Assembly: GCA_031424495.1 (NCBI GenBank)
Contig: JANPHP010000319.1
Coordinates: 1-6,734, forward strand
Direction: 5' to 3'
DNA from: JADKCL01 sp031424495
GTDB taxonomy: Bacteria > Bacteroidota > Bacteroidia > J057 > JADKCL01
Length of the DNA stretch: 6,734 bases
Under the pieces are notes generated by a model, which saw only the letters and a program-made list of their open reading frames with translations, was not told the DNA's origin and searched no databases. The number at the start of each line of letters is the position of its first letter. Position 1 is the stretch's first letter. Positions 4,721 to 6,734 of the stretch are shown here, in pieces. A program made the translations under genes and the position numbers.

Positions 4721-6173
4721 ATCCGCCTTCAGAACCCTTTTTAGCTTTTGGCTGATGATTACCTGCCTTGCGGGCCACCTTGTGGCGCAGGCTGACCTTT
4801 CACTTGCCCAAAAAGTCGCGGCGATCATTCGCTGCCCCACTGTCTCGCACAGCGACACCACCGAAAATGATTGGAAGGCATTTGCCGACTTACAAGCGAT
4901 GCTGCGGCTCGACTTCCCACAAGTGCATGAAAACCTTCCTTTGGTCATCCTGGGTGGTCATTCATTGCTTTACACTTGGGAGGGAAGCGACAGCAGTCTC
5001 CTGCCCGTGATGTATTATGCCCATCAAGACGTGGTGCCTGCCGAATCTGAAGATGGCCAAAGCTGGGTGCATCCACCTTTTGCGGGGGAGATTGCCGATG
5101 GATTTATCTGGGGCAGAGGTGCGCTCGACACCAAGAGTTCGATCGTCTGCCTCATGGAGGCTGCCGAGCGGCTATTGGCGGCGGGCTACCGGCCTCAACG
5201 CACCATTTACCTTGCTTTTGGACATGACGAGGAAGTGGGTGGCAACCGTGGAGCGGCTGCCATCGCTGAATACCTGCAAGCCCACGACATCCACATGCAG
5301 TGGGTGCTCGATGAGGGCTTAAGCCTGATCTTGGGTGCATTTTCTGAAAACGATCCCCCGATCGCACTTGTAGGCTTGGCCGAGAAGGGCCACGCCAACA
5401 TTGAGCTCAAGGTGCTCGGCGATGGCGGTCACTCGGCAGCTCCGCCCTTGGAGACCGTGATCGGCACCATGGCTGTTGCCCTCGATCGCCTGCAAAAAAA
5501 CCCGATGGAGGAGCGCCTCTTGCCCTTGGTGATTGAGAGCCTGGTGAATGCAGCCCCGCTGATGGACAAAAAGACACAATTTGCGATGGGCAATGTCGGC
5601 CTTTTCAAGCGCATCATCCTCAAAGCACTTGCTAAAGATTCCCGCACAGACGCCATCATCCGCACGAAAATCTCGCCCACGATCATCGAGGGCGGCGTGA
5701 AAAACAATGTCCTACCCAGGGTCGCCAAGGTCAATCTGAATGTGCGCACGATGCCGGGCGACAGCATCAGCCATGTCGTCGACCACATCAACGAAATGAT
5801 CAATGATCCCCGTGTGATTGTGACCCTGTTGCCCGATGCAACCGAGGCCTCGCCTGTGACGGACCACCTAAGCATCGAGTTTGCGTGCCTCAAATCGGCT
5901 ATTGTAGGGGTGTATCCCACGGCCATCGTATCGCCCGCATTGATGCCGGCGGGCACAGACAGCAAGCATTTTCTCAGCTTGAGCAAAAACCTGTTTCGGT
6001 TTTCCCCATTCTGCATCCACAAAGACGAGGCAAGCCGCATCCACAACACCGACGAGCGCATTGCTGTGGCCGCCTGTGACGATGTGCTTGCCTTTTACAT
6101 GTACATGTTCCAAATCCAGGTGCCCAACGTGAAAGAGCGCGGCAGGGCCGAACGGCAAGCTCGTAAGGAGTAA
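4707..6173 (+). CDS. Exported M20 family metallopeptidase, carboxypeptidase S / PM20D1 type
   Basis: The start at 4707 gives 488 residues opening with an N-terminal export signal: RLKSAFRT, then LFSFWLMITCLAGHLVAQ, with cleavage near residue 28. The frame extends upstream to 4596, but that part overlaps the preceding gene and is not signal-like. The di-zinc M20 site is complete: MYYAHQDVVP (102-111, His106), GRGALDTK (137-143, bridging Asp141), HDEEVGG (173-179, catalytic Glu175 and ligand Glu176), WVLDEG (199-204, Asp202) and HNTDE (446-450, His446). The lid or dimerisation domain spans about 222-340, with GHANIELKV and GGHSAAP. Length and motifs fit the CPS1/PM20D1 branch, which cleaves (or, for PM20D1, also condenses) peptide or N-acyl amino acid bonds. 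Exact substrate is unknown. The protein probably acts in the periplasm or outside the cell. It sits in the middle of the operon, 43 bases before the thioesterase. Confidence 0.95.
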   Translation: MWRLKSAFRTLFSFWLMITCLAGHLVAQADLSLAQKVAAIIRCPTVSHSDTTENDWKAFADLQAMLRLDFPQVHENLPLVILGGHSLLYTWEGSDSSLLPVMYYAHQDVVPAESEDGQSWVHPPFAGEIADGFIWGRGALDTKSSIVCLMEAAERLLAAGYRPQRTIYLAFGHDEEVGGNRGAAAIAEYLQAHDIHMQWVLDEGLSLILGAFSENDPPIALVGLAEKGHANIELKVLGDGGHSAAPPLETVIGTMAVALDRLQKNPMEERLLPLVIESLVNAAPLMDKKTQFAMGNVGLFKRIILKALAKDSRTDAIIRTKISPTIIEGGVKNNVLPRVAKVNLNVRTMPGDSISHVVDHINEMINDPRVIVTLLPDATEASPVTDHLSIEFACLKSAIVGVYPTAIVSPALMPAGTDSKHFLSLSKNLFRFSPFCIHKDEASRIHNTDERIAVAACDDVLAFYMYMFQIQVPNVKERGRAERQARKE

Positions 6174-6213
6174 AGGTGACCTTGCCACTCCGCCTAAGAA
6201 ATCCAACCTTTAC
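6170..6213. repeat. 8-bp inverted repeat spanning the peptidase-thioesterase spacer
   Basis: GTAAAGGT (6170-6177, overlapping the stop codon) and ACCTTTAC (6206-6213, ending 3 bases before the next ATG) are perfect inverted copies around a 28-base loop. A competing small palindrome AAGGTGACCTT lies at 6173-6183. In mRNA the stem would bring the stop of one gene next to the start of the next. It could be chance. Confidence 0.35.
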
Positions 6214-6216
6214 GCT

Positions 6217-6684
6217 ATGGAAGACGTGTTGAAGAAAATGATGGAGCAAGTCATCGACGAGATGATCCCCGTGCATCGGTTTTTGGGGATCACCTTGCGC
6301 GATGTGCGTCCCGGCTGGGCTTCGTTGTATTTGCCCTATCGGCCTGAACTTGAGGGCGACCCGCGTTCACGGCGCATGCATGGGGGCATCATTGCCTGCC
6401 TGCTCGACTCTGCGGGCGGTGCAGCTGCGATCACGACGCTCACGGGACCCGACGACATGATCTCCTCGATCGATATCAGGGTTGACTACCTAGAGCCCGC
6501 CAAGCCCGACAATGTGATCGCTGAAGGCGAGATCGTGCGCAGTGGTAGTGCCATCATCGTGACCCGCATGAAAGCTTACCATGAGACGACTGGCGAACTC
6601 ATCGCCGAGGGCAAGGCCGTCTACCGCGTGAAACGCAAGGGAGACGGCGGCTTGGTCAGTGGTTTTGGGCAGCAGGGGGAATGA
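6217..6684 (+). CDS. PaaI family hotdog-fold thioesterase
   Basis: The 155-residue protein has the PaaI/YbgC-like hotdog pattern. An N-terminal helix (PVHRFLGITLRDVRPG, 18-33) is followed by the active-site segment RMHGGIIACLLDSAGGAAA (53-71), with the HGG turn at 55-57 and acidic residue Asp64 on the central hot-dog helix. Then come the strands SSIDIRVDYLEPAK (83-96), IAEGEIVRSGSAIIVTRMKAY (101-121) and LIAEGKAVYRVKR (128-140). Such enzymes hydrolyse acyl-CoA thioesters in the cytoplasm, usually as tetramers; chain length or aromatic preference cannot be read here. The size is normal for the family. The last 15 residues are a loose tail. It is the third gene of the cluster, 43 bases after the peptidase. 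No Shine-Dalgarno sequence is visible before the ATG. Confidence 0.93.
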   Translation: MEDVLKKMMEQVIDEMIPVHRFLGITLRDVRPGWASLYLPYRPELEGDPRSRRMHGGIIACLLDSAGGAAAITTLTGPDDMISSIDIRVDYLEPAKPDNVIAEGEIVRSGSAIIVTRMKAYHETTGELIAEGKAVYRVKRKGDGGLVSGFGQQGE

Positions 6685-6697
6685 GGGGATGGATTGT

Positions 6698-6711
6698 CGC
6701 CCCGAGGGGCT
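6698..6711. repeat. G+C-rich palindrome after the thioesterase, cut by the window edge
   Basis: GCCCCGAGGGGC (6699-6710) forms a 4 to 5-bp stem just 15 bases after the stop codon. No T-run follows (the sequence goes on TAGACCAGCATTCGG). Its style matches the first hairpin of the palindromic repeat element at 3385-3579, so it may be the left end of another such element that continues beyond the window. A weak terminator role is the alternative. Confidence 0.4.
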
Positions 6712-6734
6712 AGACCAGCATTCGGAAAAATAAT

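Noticed and set aside
3893..4948. Long minus-strand open frame of 351 codons
   Set aside because: It lies antisense to the 3812-4720 gene and the start of the M20 gene, in a mirrored codon phase. Its translation has no recognisable motif, while both plus-strand genes do.

Overview
The window reads as a Bacteroidota (Bacteroidetes) chromosome segment of moderate G+C, with a foreign-looking stub at its left edge. Three things point to Bacteroidota. Start codons lack convincing Shine-Dalgarno sequences. Long intergenic spaces carry hairpin-rich palindromic repeats with short TTT/TTC/AAA loops. The methyltransferase at 2380-3183 belongs to a family I know mainly from that phylum. This is inference from sequence style; no marker gene is present.

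Layout. Positions 1 to about 320 hold, on the minus strand, an internal/C-terminal piece of a sugar-phosphate isomerase/epimerase-type TIM barrel. It is G+C rich (about 64% by hand count of the first 300 bases). At about 320 it abuts, without a spacer, the C-terminal end of an endonuclease/exonuclease/phosphatase (sphingomyelinase-like) protein on the plus strand, ending at 530. Both genes are cut at the same place, so this is a rearrangement breakpoint or an assembly chimera. One base after that stop begins a secreted protein (532-1050) that resembles the non-catalytic N-terminal domain of M35 peptidyl-Lys metallopeptidases but has no protease domain. An alpha/beta hydrolase with an intact catalytic triad follows (1113-1982).

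Next comes a gene-free stretch (1983-2379) with a nested palindromic element, then a SAM-dependent methyltransferase (2380-3183), then a 628-base gene-free stretch (3184-3811) with a second nested palindromic element and a separate 150-bp inverted-repeat unit just upstream of the next gene.

The right part is a compact plus-strand cluster, probably one operon: an unrecognised two-domain protein (3812-4720), an exported M20 metallopeptidase of the carboxypeptidase S/PM20D1 type overlapping it by 14 bases (4707-6173), and a PaaI-type hotdog thioesterase (6217-6684). A possible joint theme is hydrolysis of acyl conjugates (N-acyl amino acids and acyl-CoA), but this is inference from families and adjacency only. 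I see no rRNA, tRNA, CRISPR array, transposase or complete mobile element, and no clearly new multi-gene system. The most interesting material is the structured intergenic repeats, the catalytic-domain-less M35-like protein and the three-gene operon.
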